Below, piece by piece: positions 17,301-25,064 of a stretch of 64,000 bases of DNA; the first letter of the stretch is position 1; each line of letters starts with the position of its first letter. Both the position numbers and the translations under genes were made by a program. The stretch is taken from NCBI RefSeq assembly GCF_002295065.1, contig NZ_NSGG01000011.1, positions 62,001-126,000 of the forward strand, written 5' to 3'. Under the pieces are notes generated by a model. That model ran no database searches, was not told where the DNA came from, and saw nothing but the letters and a program-made list of their open reading frames with translations. This DNA is from Mesorhizobium sp. WSM3859 (GTDB taxonomy: Bacteria > Pseudomonadota > Alphaproteobacteria > Rhizobiales > Rhizobiaceae).

Positions 17301-20300
17301 TATAACAACATCGTCAGCCTGAAGGACTATGGCCGCACCGATGTCAGCGGCGACGAGACCTGGACCGAGCGCTTCTTCTCGCCAAACACTACGGCCTATA
17401 TCGTCTCTTCGCTGATTGCCGAGCGGACACATGCCGGGCTCACCGCCAGCGACCCCTATGTCGCCTACAAGCACAACTACTATGACGGCAGCACCGATGT
17501 CTGGGCGGTGCCCACCAAGGGCAACCTGACCTGGGTGCAGGCCTTCACTGATCCCGGCCTGACCAAGACGGTGAACCAGTATTTTGCCTACGACGCTTAC
17601 GGCAACAAAATCGCGGCCACCAACGGTCTCGGCCACAAGACCGAGTGGGACTATGACGCGACCTATCATCTCTATCCGGTGACGGAGCGGGTGCCGCGCT
17701 ATTTTGCCACCGGCGGCCAGTCTGCCGACACCCGCTTCGTCTCGACCGCGACCTTCAACCCGGTCTGCGGCCTGCCGGCGACCAAGACTGATGTCAACGG
17801 CCTGGTGAGGACCTTCACCTACGATCCCTTCTGCCGTCCCTACCAGGTCTCGCAGAGCGTCACCGGCGCCTATATCGCGACTCGCTTCGAGAACGAAGGC
17901 AATCCGGGCCTTCAATCAATCACCACATACACGCCGCTGCCCAACGACGCCGGTTCAGACTATCACCGCACGTACTATGATGGGCTCGGCCGGGTCTGGA
18001 GGCTGGAGAGCCCCGGAGAGACGGCGACAGGGCCGCAACGCATCACTGAGACCGCCTATGATGCACGCGGCAATGTTTTGCGCACCGCCTTCCCGCGCTT
18101 CAACGGCGATACGGCGCAGTGGACGACCAACTCCTATGACTGGGCCGACCGGTTGACGCTGACGGTCAATCCCGATGCCAGCCAGCGCACCTATCTTAAC
18201 GAGCTCTCAACAGGCACCGGCGTCAACCCACGACTGAACGCGGTGACTGCTACCGACGAGCTCGGTCATCCGACCAAGACAGCATGGACAACGCATGGGG
18301 ACATCGCGGCCATTGTCCGCGATGCCGGTGGGCTCAATCTGCCGGAGAACCGCAGCTACGACGCGCTCGGCCGGCTGATCGGGGTGACCGATCCGGGCGG
18401 CTCCAACTGGTCCTACAGCTACGACATGCTGGGCAACCGGCTGTCGGCAACCGATCCCGATCTCGGCAGCTGGACCTATGTCTACGATGCCGCCAATCGG
18501 CTCATCAGCCAGACCGACGCTAGGGGCACCGTCACCAACCTTTCCTACGACCAGATGGACCGGCTGACGCTGAAGACGGCAACACCTTCCGGTGGCAGCG
18601 CGGTGACGCTGACGCAGAACAGCTACGATCAGGCATCTGCCGGCTCCTACAACATCGGCCAGCTCACCACCTCGACCAATCCCGCCGCCACGCAAAGCTT
18701 CAAGTATGACGGTTTTGGCAAGGTTGCGCGCCAGGATGCCACGATCGGCACGCTGACCCATATCACCGTCACCACCCGCGATGCCTCAGGGCAGCCGATC
18801 GCCACGCAGTACCTGCCGGTTCAGCTCGACTTCGGCACTTCCGCCGCACCGCTGCAATACACGGCCTGTAACAAGCTTGCCTCCGCCTCCGGCTTCATCA
18901 CCTCGACGCTCTATGAGGCCGATGGGCAGACGAAGGAGATCAACTACGCCAACGGCGTGAAAACCAGCTTCACCTATTCGCCGACACGGCGCTGGGTGAC
19001 GCGTGTCACCACCTCGAAGGGCGCGACCGTCCTCCTCGACGATCAATATGCCCGCGACAACCTTGGCCGCATCACCGGCACGACGGGGCTCACCGCCTCC
19101 GACAGCTGGACCTATGGCTATGACAATGCCGACCGGCTGACCTCGTCGGACAATCTCGGCGACAACACGCTAGACGAAACTTTTGTCTATGCCGCCAACG
19201 ACAATCTCACCTCGCGCACCCGTGTTGCGGGCACCTATGTCTATCCCGCCGCGAGTGCACCAAGGCCGCATGCGCCAATCAGTGTCGGCGCCAACGCCAT
19301 GGCCTATGACGCCAACGGCAATCTGACTTCCGACGGCTCTCGCACGCTGACCTGGGACGAGGCCAACCGGCTGAAGACCGTCAGCCTCGCCTCCAACACC
19401 GTCAACCTCAGCTATGGTCCTGACGGCGCTCGAGCCAAGAAAGCCTCGACCTTCGCCACCACGCTCTATCCCGACGCTTCCGTCGAAATCGACCCCGCGA
19501 CACCAGGAGCGGAGATCTACACCCGCTATCCGCATCCCGACATCAAGGTGGTCGGAGCGGCAAAATACTTCCTGCACCGCGATCACCTGGCCTCGGTGCG
19601 CATGGTCACCGACGGCGCCGGCGCCATCACCGAAGCCACCAACTATGCCACCTATGGCGAGCGCCTCAACTCAGGCTTCCAGACGCAGAAAGGATACATT
19701 GGCGAGCGCTTCGATCCGGAAACCGGGCTGCTATACCTCAATGCCAGATACATGGATCCTGTGCTGGGGCGCTTCATCTCGCCGGATGATTGGGACCCGA
19801 CGCTGCCGGGCGTTGGTACCAATCGGTATGCCTATGCTCAGAATGATCCTGTCAACAAGAGTGACGCAAATGGACACATTATCGACACCGCATGGGATGC
19901 CGCTAACATAGCATACGATGTTGGGGTGATTGGCTATGGTTACTTCGCGGACGACAACGAATCTTGGCAGAATGGTTGGGTTGATTTAGGCGTCGATGCT
20001 GTTGCCGCTGCTATACCGGGCCTTCCGGCCGGATCGAGCAAGGTTGCGAGGGCTCTAGCAAAGGCTGAGGTAAAAACCGGAGTAAAGATTGCCGTCAAGG
20101 AAACCAAAACCCCGCCAAATCCTAATGGAAGCAAGGGGGCGATCGACCATCAGCAAAAGGTGAAGGACCTTGCAGACAAGGCACAGCAGGAAGTAGACAA
20201 AGGTCTACACCCTCCAGGATCTACGGTCGCTGTAGAGAGCCCTCTTGGAGGTTATGATTCAAACAGGCGACCAGACGTACAAGTGCAGGACGAAAACGGC

Positions 20301-20489
20301 AAGACACAGAAAGTTTTTGAAGCTGAACGTAGGCCGAATGGCAAAAGAAATCGTGCACGTGAAGACGAGTATGATCGCCTAGGCATCCCAAATGAAACCC
20401 ACGGCGTCGGCCAAGGGCAAGGGAAAGGGAAATCCGATGGAAATAGCAACAAGGTAGAGCCTCCAGCCACTGACACATCAGGGCAGTAG
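14376..20489 (+). CDS. SpvB/RHS-repeat polymorphic toxin with C-terminal nuclease-like domain
   Basis: A 2037-residue protein. Residues ~1-36 resemble a Sec signal peptide (MKRLLVGAAVLAAGVVG). A low-complexity Ala/Ser/Thr/Gly stretch follows to ~150. An SpvB/TcB-type beta-propeller start comes next (NLGYSIAI, IALNYNSSR), then FG-GAP/VCBS motifs (DLDFDGRDEV, DINGDGATDV, DFNGDGLPDF), many YD repeats, and the RHS core end (GERFDPETGLLYLNARYMDP then GRFISPDD, ~1775-1810). After the core a ~200-residue variable tail carries DHQQKVKDLA, RRPDVQV and VFEAERRP, which fits a PD-(D/E)XK-like restriction-fold toxin. The RHS shell would encase the toxin and release it by cleavage near the core. No VgrG or PAAR partner is nearby, so delivery is uncertain. 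Confidence 0.85.
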   Translation: MKRLLVGAAVLAAGVVGADVSVVSYISESAGAVAVAQEQQSSPGNTAAPANGFGNGGAGFGSGATVPDGSGASDQSQAAGSGGTQSSPDEAAKIGAAPSDAASAGNGADSDAAKSGTAAAKTTDGEAAPEESSAATAAATAAATTTTTSGDPEAIGTPKVDLPKAAGNGNLGYSIAIDAPAFHDIEPQIALNYNSSRKTKLGGLYQGWLGYAWGLDGIDVIERATPGYGMPAYDANDIYLLDGQAMVACVAGMVSPSCSTGGTHATENESYRRIALNSTTNEWKVTDRDGTVSTFRSVGAVANLNPGAGTPAYDLAFSYRWLLTSVTDTNGNTVTYSYTCPASPTCYPSSITYNGASIQFYYETRPDLILMGNGRDISATDKRIKTIGITVSGAVRGAYKLIYDQAPFSNTSRLTQATRYGTDATIAADGTITGGTSKVIAQMTYQNADGVYATVSGAPTRLEPGQVGDLDFDGRDEVFGVLSSSTYDSGGHDGTPSTTYTQTEYLYKFAATGSLSTTNKIVLGSQADNPPSLFIEPGRFLATKNTMDFADSVTTSYTNGATGHTTTTTTKAIVKTDASLALTKAACSPTAPTGYEAVCNAVAARAIVADADGNGVDAVNPSGSTYRVNGVGDFLGNGKQQPLYWGPNGTSTKGVLSNGKWQPGGTSYGIACSAGAYDGGIGSCALADINGDGATDVLLYNGTNGNSQVWLSTGVGFKSYTVSPMAGASAVVRDFDNDGRTDVITIGGTITSQPGRTGTVRVFSLRPSSTTMTPVQFTLPVSLTAGTVVGDFNGDGLPDFTNYSSMIISNAGTGNPNLIKQIVTELGGTVAVEYRPSSTWTNNYLPQVVHAVTKLSVSDGRGQTAVSTYAYSGGKYDPAARKFLGFASIVETRPLANGETAAPTVTTTYRQDLASYGLPSLTVWKDGAGTLHKQVAETYAVNTATKPYTVQNTATETTLTENVTRTLRVERGFDAYNNIVSLKDYGRTDVSGDETWTERFFSPNTTAYIVSSLIAERTHAGLTASDPYVAYKHNYYDGSTDVWAVPTKGNLTWVQAFTDPGLTKTVNQYFAYDAYGNKIAATNGLGHKTEWDYDATYHLYPVTERVPRYFATGGQSADTRFVSTATFNPVCGLPATKTDVNGLVRTFTYDPFCRPYQVSQSVTGAYIATRFENEGNPGLQSITTYTPLPNDAGSDYHRTYYDGLGRVWRLESPGETATGPQRITETAYDARGNVLRTAFPRFNGDTAQWTTNSYDWADRLTLTVNPDASQRTYLNELSTGTGVNPRLNAVTATDELGHPTKTAWTTHGDIAAIVRDAGGLNLPENRSYDALGRLIGVTDPGGSNWSYSYDMLGNRLSATDPDLGSWTYVYDAANRLISQTDARGTVTNLSYDQMDRLTLKTATPSGGSAVTLTQNSYDQASAGSYNIGQLTTSTNPAATQSFKYDGFGKVARQDATIGTLTHITVTTRDASGQPIATQYLPVQLDFGTSAAPLQYTACNKLASASGFITSTLYEADGQTKEINYANGVKTSFTYSPTRRWVTRVTTSKGATVLLDDQYARDNLGRITGTTGLTASDSWTYGYDNADRLTSSDNLGDNTLDETFVYAANDNLTSRTRVAGTYVYPAASAPRPHAPISVGANAMAYDANGNLTSDGSRTLTWDEANRLKTVSLASNTVNLSYGPDGARAKKASTFATTLYPDASVEIDPATPGAEIYTRYPHPDIKVVGAAKYFLHRDHLASVRMVTDGAGAITEATNYATYGERLNSGFQTQKGYIGERFDPETGLLYLNARYMDPVLGRFISPDDWDPTLPGVGTNRYAYAQNDPVNKSDANGHIIDTAWDAANIAYDVGVIGYGYFADDNESWQNGWVDLGVDAVAAAIPGLPAGSSKVARALAKAEVKTGVKIAVKETKTPPNPNGSKGAIDHQQKVKDLADKAQQEVDKGLHPPGSTVAVESPLGGYDSNRRPDVQVQDENGKTQKVFEAERRPNGKRNRAREDEYDRLGIPNETHGVGQGQGKGKSDGNSNKVEPPATDTSGQ

Positions 20490-20538
20490 GAGTGAACCGA
20501 CTATTGGTGACGCCAAGGTAAGCAAGAAACAGGTTAAT

Positions 20539-21081
20539 ATGGCAATATGTGAATTTATCCTAATCGAAGAAGACTATCGAAAGATGCTTTCCCGCTTGCT
20601 CGCCTACGATTCGCAAATATGGTACATTCGAGCCAACTCAGATTCGGTAAAGAGTATTATTAGCAACGGTGTCGATGATCTAACTTCATCCGAAAATACA
20701 TATATAGCTATCAAAAATCCTAGTTTTGCCCAAGATCTGCCAAAGGTAGCAAAGTTCGAAAAAGATGGCCATAAGTGGAGTATGTTCATCGAGCTGGAAG
20801 GCGACGGGCACTTAAAAATGAGATCGAGGAGGTTCGCTGCCCTCCAAGGATTTTTCTTCTACATTTCGATAGGATATACTACTTTTTTTGTAAGAAGCAA
20901 CGGTGAGCACATACGTCCCCATGAAAACCTCATTGCGCTGTATAAAGATATTACCAATTTTACAAAAAATATTTCAAAAAGGGTGTCTTTTGGGAAAAGG
21001 ACCGTGTACGTATCAAAAAGTGTACAAAGTAGCAATTTTGACTGGCATAGGGAGTTGAAAGAGAAGTCCGGTATTGTATAA
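20539..21081 (+). CDS. Putative immunity protein for the RHS toxin
   Basis: A 180-residue protein starting at ATG 20539, 49 bases after the RHS stop on the same strand. The family is not recognised. The DNA is clearly more AT-rich than the surroundings, with runs such as AAAAAATATTTC. The product is soluble, with no signal peptide or membrane segment, and is rich in Phe, Ile, Lys and Ser. Position directly behind an RHS tail of matching composition is the usual place for the cognate immunity gene, and that is the whole basis for the call. An orphan gene brought in with the toxin tail is the alternative. Confidence 0.55.
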   Translation: MAICEFILIEEDYRKMLSRLLAYDSQIWYIRANSDSVKSIISNGVDDLTSSENTYIAIKNPSFAQDLPKVAKFEKDGHKWSMFIELEGDGHLKMRSRRFAALQGFFFYISIGYTTFFVRSNGEHIRPHENLIALYKDITNFTKNISKRVSFGKRTVYVSKSVQSSNFDWHRELKEKSGIV

Positions 21082-21120
21082 TACATATATGACACACATT
21101 AGTCGATTTGTGGAGTTGTA

Positions 21121-21330
21121 GCGACAGTGCACCCAGTCACCTGCCATGCTCGCTGTTGAAGTCCGTCGCCCCTGAACTAAGCATGTGGCTCGTCTTGCCC
21201 GGATCATCGTTCCCGGCCTGTCGCACGCAACGCAGCAATGGGGAGGACAATAATTACGGTGACGGTGCACTAATTGCCTGTCATGCTCGCAGTGGGAGTT
21301 CCTCGCTCCTGAATTGCGGTGACAGTGCAC
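21121..21330. repeat. Direct repeats with a GTGACAGTGCAC-like core
   Basis: Two ~58-base imperfect direct repeats lie at 21121-21178 and 21259-21315. Each begins with GNGACNGTGCAC and contains TG(C/T)CATGCTCGC and CTGAA further on. A third copy of the 12-base core is at 21319-21330 and a diverged fourth (GTGCCAGTGCAA) at 21682-21693. The last two bracket the LuxR pseudogene. They look like remnants of a mobile or recombination element; no transposase is present. Confidence 0.6.
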
Positions 21331-21359
21331 TTATTTCGGCGCTAACTGATTGAACCTCC

Positions 21360-21665
21360 TCAAAACCCCGCCTGATCCCGAAAAAGCTCCGCATTGTCGA
21401 GCTTCGAAACCTCGATCGCCGCCTGCGTCCTGCTCTACACGTTGAGCTTGCGCAGGATCTCCGAGACATGCGCCTTGACCGTCGTCTCGCCCGCCTGCAG
21501 CTCGTAGGCGATCTGCCTGTTGAGCATGCCTTGGTGCAGCATCTGCGGCACTCTCAGCCGCTGCGGAGTCAGCCTGACCAGCCGCAGCACCATGTCGGCG
21601 CGGCGGTGCTGTCGGGGTCCGGCGGCTGACCCTCGTACTTCTCCGGCACATAGACGGCGCCATCT
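21360..21665 (-). pseudogene. Decayed LuxR-family response regulator fragment
   Basis: Reading on the minus strand from 21665, one frame gives GAVYVPEKYEG. A frameshift near 21620-21590 leads to LVRLTPQRLRV, QMLHQGMLNRQIAYEL and TTVKAHVSEILRKLNV, which is a LuxR/FixJ helix-turn-helix. An in-frame TAG follows, then SRTQAAIEVSKLDN before the final TGA at 21360-21362. The receiver domain is absent apart from its end. At least one frameshift and one nonsense codon make this a pseudogene. It is flanked by the GTGACAGTGCAC-type repeats. Confidence 0.75.
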
Positions 21666-21693
21666 ATCACCGAGGATTACGGTGCCAGTGCAA

Positions 21694-21976
21694 ACCTTTT
21701 TATCAGCCGATTTCTCATCGCCTCTCCCAAAATGCCTCGCGTCCGTGAGGCAGCGCACGCTCAGACTGGACTATTCCAAAAGGGCACCGTTGCAGTGGAA
21801 GAGGACCGTCTCACCGGCGGCATAGGTTAGCCTTAGCCCAGGCAGTCCGCGCTCGCCACAAACCTGTGATTAATAAGCCTCGTCCCCATCTTGTTTCACA
21901 CGCGCGCCCAACACCGCCTGTAAACTACAAACGCACGCCCGGCCGAGAATCAGCCGCGGCTACCGGGTGGGGCGTC
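21694..21976. other. Upstream region of the gspL operon; no gene seen
   Basis: No credible coding frame is seen here. An open frame in phase with gspL runs back to 21866, but its residues are not GspL-like and it has no ribosome binding site, so I treat it as leader. The promoter of the nine-gene secretion operon should lie here, although no clear -35/-10 pair can be named. Confidence 0.4.
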
Positions 21977-23020
21977 ATGGCGACGTACAAGGCACAGGTC
22001 CTGGATGGGTTCGACTGGTGGCGCGATGAGCTTTGCGCTGCCTGGACGAGCCTTGCCCGCATGACAAGGCAGCCGAAACCTTCCGACTTCACCACTACCA
22101 TTGCCGACGACGGCATCCGCGTGCATGCGGCGGGTGGGCCTGAATTCCAGTCGCCGCCGCTGCCGCTCGATGCCACCCCGGACGAGATCGCGGCACTCCT
22201 GCGCTCCGGCCGCAGGCATCCTTCTGTAGCCATCCGCGTCGACAGCGCGATTCTGCTTAAGCGGCAGCTTGGCGCGCGGCGGCTGCCCGTGCGGCAGGCG
22301 CGCGACATGGCCGAGCTCGACCTGATGGCCTCGACGCCGATCGACCTGTCGAAGGTCCATATCGTCTTTGCCGACAGGGCGGATGGCGGCTCGTCCTACC
22401 TCGTCGTCAAGAAGAGGACCGTGGCGGCGGCGCTGGAGGCGATCAAGGCGGTCGGCGGCGATCTCGCCTCGCTGAGCATCGCAGATGCTGGACAGATGCT
22501 GAGGCCCGACGCGCTCAGCCTGGCGGCGATCTGCCCCGCCCGCGCGCGCGATCGGTTTGCGCGGCGCGCCTGGACCGCTGCCGTCGCAACCGTCCTTCTT
22601 GGCTTTGTTGCGACCTATGGTCATGCGCAGTGGCGCAGCTGGCAGGCCGGCAGCGTGTTGGACGACGAGATCGCCAGGGCTCAGGTCGAAGCCCGGAAAG
22701 CGCGGGCCTCGCTGCAGAAGCGCCAGGCCGAGCTCGAGCAGACCGAAAAGCTGCGCGCCGAGAAGAAGAACGCGGTGCCTGTGGTGCGCATTCTGGCGGA
22801 GCTGACGCGGCTCCTGCCCGACAGCGCTTGGGTGAGCGATCTCTCCTCAAAGGGCGATCAGCTGACGATCACCGGCTTCTCCACCTCCGCCGCCGACTTG
22901 ATCCAGCCCATCGACGCCTCGCCGCTGTTTTCCGCGCCGGAATTCTCCTCGCCGGTGACCAGGGTTCCGGGACAGACCGGCGAGCGCTTCACCATCACGG
23001 CCAAGGTGGAGGAGCCCTGA
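21977..23020 (+). CDS. gspL: Type II secretion protein GspL-like (PilN domain)
   Basis: A 347-residue protein starting at ATG 21977, preceded by GGGTGGGG. It has an N-terminal actin-like half, one transmembrane helix (WTAAVATVLLGFVATYGHA, ~190-210), a coiled coil (~220-255) and a C-terminal PilN-type ferredoxin-like domain ending in FTITAKVEEP. GspL anchors the cytoplasmic ATPase GspE to the inner-membrane platform together with GspM. It is the first gene of the plus-strand secretion operon, 4 bases before gspM. The N-terminal half is diverged, so identity rests mostly on the PilN domain and operon position. Confidence 0.8.
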   Translation: MATYKAQVLDGFDWWRDELCAAWTSLARMTRQPKPSDFTTTIADDGIRVHAAGGPEFQSPPLPLDATPDEIAALLRSGRRHPSVAIRVDSAILLKRQLGARRLPVRQARDMAELDLMASTPIDLSKVHIVFADRADGGSSYLVVKKRTVAAALEAIKAVGGDLASLSIADAGQMLRPDALSLAAICPARARDRFARRAWTAAVATVLLGFVATYGHAQWRSWQAGSVLDDEIARAQVEARKARASLQKRQAELEQTEKLRAEKKNAVPVVRILAELTRLLPDSAWVSDLSSKGDQLTITGFSTSAADLIQPIDASPLFSAPEFSSPVTRVPGQTGERFTITAKVEEP

Positions 23021-23024
23021 ACCG

Positions 23025-23627
23025 ATGCTGACCGCGATCCTCAACAGCCGCCTTTTGGTCCGCCGCTTCCTGGCCCTGACTATCGCCGCCTTCGGCGTGC
23101 TGATGGCCGGCTGGCTGATCTTTGCCGCGCTGGGCAGCATCGCTTCGGCAAGCGCCGACATCGACCAGAAACGCGAGACGCTGGGCCAGATCGAGGCCGT
23201 GGTGGCGTTGGCCAAGACGATGGAGGCCTCCGCCTCGCCGGCCGCGGCCGCCGGCAATGGCGAGTTCCTGTCCGGCGAGAGCGAAGCGGTCATTCGCGGC
23301 GCCCTTCAGACGAGGCTGAATGCGATGGCCGCCTCGAACAAGCTAGTGGTGCTGTCGGCCGGCAACGCGCCGGCGCTCAACGAGGACGGCGTCGCCTATC
23401 TCGGCCTGCGCGCCAATGTCTCGGGCACGGTAGAAGGCGTTCACGGCCTTATGCTCAGCCTCGAAACCACGCTGCCAGTGCTGTTCGTCCGCGAAGCCAC
23501 CTTGCGGGTCACCAACGTCGTCCCATCCGAAACTCCGAACGTCGAGCCGGAGATCTTTGGCGAAGTGCTGTTCTATGGCGCGCTGCCGCCGGGCATAGCC
23601 ACGGCCGCGGCAGGGGCGGCGCCATGA
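23025..23627 (+). CDS. gspM: Type II secretion protein GspM
   Basis: A 200-residue protein with one N-terminal transmembrane helix (FLALTIAAFGVLMAGWLIFA), a short coiled coil and a periplasmic ferredoxin-like domain, the standard bitopic GspM layout. GspM partners GspL in the inner-membrane assembly platform. Its stop overlaps the next start by 4 bases (ATGA at 23624). Identification relies on topology, length and position, because GspM sequences are poorly conserved. Confidence 0.75.
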   Translation: MLTAILNSRLLVRRFLALTIAAFGVLMAGWLIFAALGSIASASADIDQKRETLGQIEAVVALAKTMEASASPAAAAGNGEFLSGESEAVIRGALQTRLNAMAASNKLVVLSAGNAPALNEDGVAYLGLRANVSGTVEGVHGLMLSLETTLPVLFVREATLRVTNVVPSETPNVEPEIFGEVLFYGALPPGIATAAAGAAP

Positions 23628-24175
23628 TCCGGCTCGGGGTGGCGCTCGGTCTCGGTCTTGCCGCCGCCGCGCTGGCGCTCACCAATGTCTTGCTCTACGA
23701 AACGCCGGTCGACATCTCGCCGACCGCCCCATCTGCGCAGCGCAACATGCGCGAAGCACCGGCCGGCGCCCCGGGTCTGCCTGCAGCCGCAGATAGCACC
23801 GGCTTTGCCGAGACCTTCGCGCGCCCATTGTTCACGCCGACGCGGCGCAAATTCGTCGCCGTCGCCGAACGGGCGCCGGCGCCTGCCCAAGTGGCGTCGG
23901 ATTCCACTCCGCCGGCCCAGCCGGTGGCGAGCGCGCCGCCCCTTCAGGCGCCCGCGCTGCTCGGCATCAGCATCAATGGCGCCAGTGCGCGCGCCCTGCT
24001 CAAATCGGCAGGCGCTGAAACGGCCAACTGGTACGGCAATGGCGAGACCATCGACGGCTGGACGGTGGCAAACGTCGAGAAGGATGCGGCGACCCTGGAG
24101 CAGGGCGGGAAATCGGCCCGCATCCTGCTCTACCCGCCGGCGCCGACGGCCACCGGAGGCGGCGATGGCCTTTGA
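23624..24175 (+). CDS. gspN: Type II secretion protein N/C-like (periplasmic HR-domain type)
   Basis: A 183-residue protein with an N-terminal hydrophobic anchor (LGVALGLGLAAAALALTNVLL), a Pro/Ala-rich linker and a C-terminal domain (ALLGISINGASARALL, then GWTVANVEKDAATL). The C-terminal domain resembles the homology region of GspC, which links the inner-membrane platform to the secretin. Alphaproteobacterial copies are often labelled GspN. No separate gspC is seen in the window, so this protein probably fills the GspC role (inference). It overlaps gspM by 4 bases and gspK by 11. Confidence 0.6.
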   Translation: MIRLGVALGLGLAAAALALTNVLLYETPVDISPTAPSAQRNMREAPAGAPGLPAAADSTGFAETFARPLFTPTRRKFVAVAERAPAPAQVASDSTPPAQPVASAPPLQAPALLGISINGASARALLKSAGAETANWYGNGETIDGWTVANVEKDAATLEQGGKSARILLYPPAPTATGGGDGL

Positions 24176-25061
24176 TCGGTACAACGATGCGGGTTTCGCG
24201 CTGGTTGCCGTGCTGGTGTTCATGCTGATCGTCTCCGCGATCGTCGCCCCCTTCGCGCTGACTGCGCGCGGCCGGCTGATGATCGCTGCCAACGAGACTG
24301 AGCAGCAGCGGCTCGCGATGGTCGCCGACGGCCTGGTCAATGTCGTGGCCAGTGAGTTGTTCGACGGTTCGGCGACGTCGAAATTGCCGCAAAATGCCCA
24401 GCCCGTGCGCTGCCATGCCGGACATTTCAGCTTCGAGCTCAGCGTCCAGGATCACCGCGGCCTGATCGATCTCAACGCCGCCACCGACGAGTTGCTGGCG
24501 CAAGGCCTTGCGTCGTTCGGCTTCGATCCGCGGATGGCGGGCGAGATCGCCAAGGCCATCGCCGCCTTCAGAAGCCCGCCCACCGCCTTTGCCGCCGGCA
24601 CGCAGCCGCGCTCTTCGCTCGGCCCAAGTCAAAACAAGTTCGCGGCCTTCGAATCCGTATCGGAATTGCGGGAATTTTCCGAGCTCGCCTCGATCCCTTT
24701 GCGCGATCTCTACGCAATCTTCACCGTCGATCTCAAACAGGGAGCGATCCTTTTGGCCAAGGCTCCGAACAGGCTGCGCAATTTCGTCAACACGGCGTCG
24801 CAGGCCGAGCAGCCAACCGATCCGGACAAGAACGGCGGCAGCCTCTATACGGTCGAGGTCACCGCACGTCGCGACGATTCGGGCATTGCCGGCCAGGCCG
24901 GGCTCGTGGTCGAGAGATCGGCGCTGGCCGCCACGGGCTTCGTCCGGCTCTTGCGCATGCCCGCCGCCGGAATCGACAGCCCTGCCGCATCGGTGCCCGC
25001 CATCGGTTGCGACGGACTTTTTGGCACGACCGTGGCGCAGATATTGGCCCGCTGGAGCTAG
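24165..25061 (+). CDS. gspK: Type II secretion minor pseudopilin GspK
   Basis: A 298-residue protein. The start ATG 24165 sits inside the previous gene and directly precedes the pseudopilin signal DAGFALVAVLVFMLIV. The frame is open much further upstream but only as an overlap. The residue at +5 after the predicted cleavage is Ala, not Glu, which is characteristic of GspK. The long globular domain contains the GspK helix-hairpin signature DLNAATDELL. GspK caps the pseudopilus tip with GspI and GspJ. The prepilin peptidase needed for processing is encoded at 30000-30494. Confidence 0.85.
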   Translation: MAFDRYNDAGFALVAVLVFMLIVSAIVAPFALTARGRLMIAANETEQQRLAMVADGLVNVVASELFDGSATSKLPQNAQPVRCHAGHFSFELSVQDHRGLIDLNAATDELLAQGLASFGFDPRMAGEIAKAIAAFRSPPTAFAAGTQPRSSLGPSQNKFAAFESVSELREFSELASIPLRDLYAIFTVDLKQGAILLAKAPNRLRNFVNTASQAEQPTDPDKNGGSLYTVEVTARRDDSGIAGQAGLVVERSALAATGFVRLLRMPAAGIDSPAASVPAIGCDGLFGTTVAQILARWS

Positions 25062-25064
25062 ACC

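Noticed and set aside
16326..17915. A 529-codon open frame antisense to the RHS gene
   Set aside because: High-GC DNA gives long antisense frames. The RHS motifs are unambiguous on the plus strand and this frame has no domain features.
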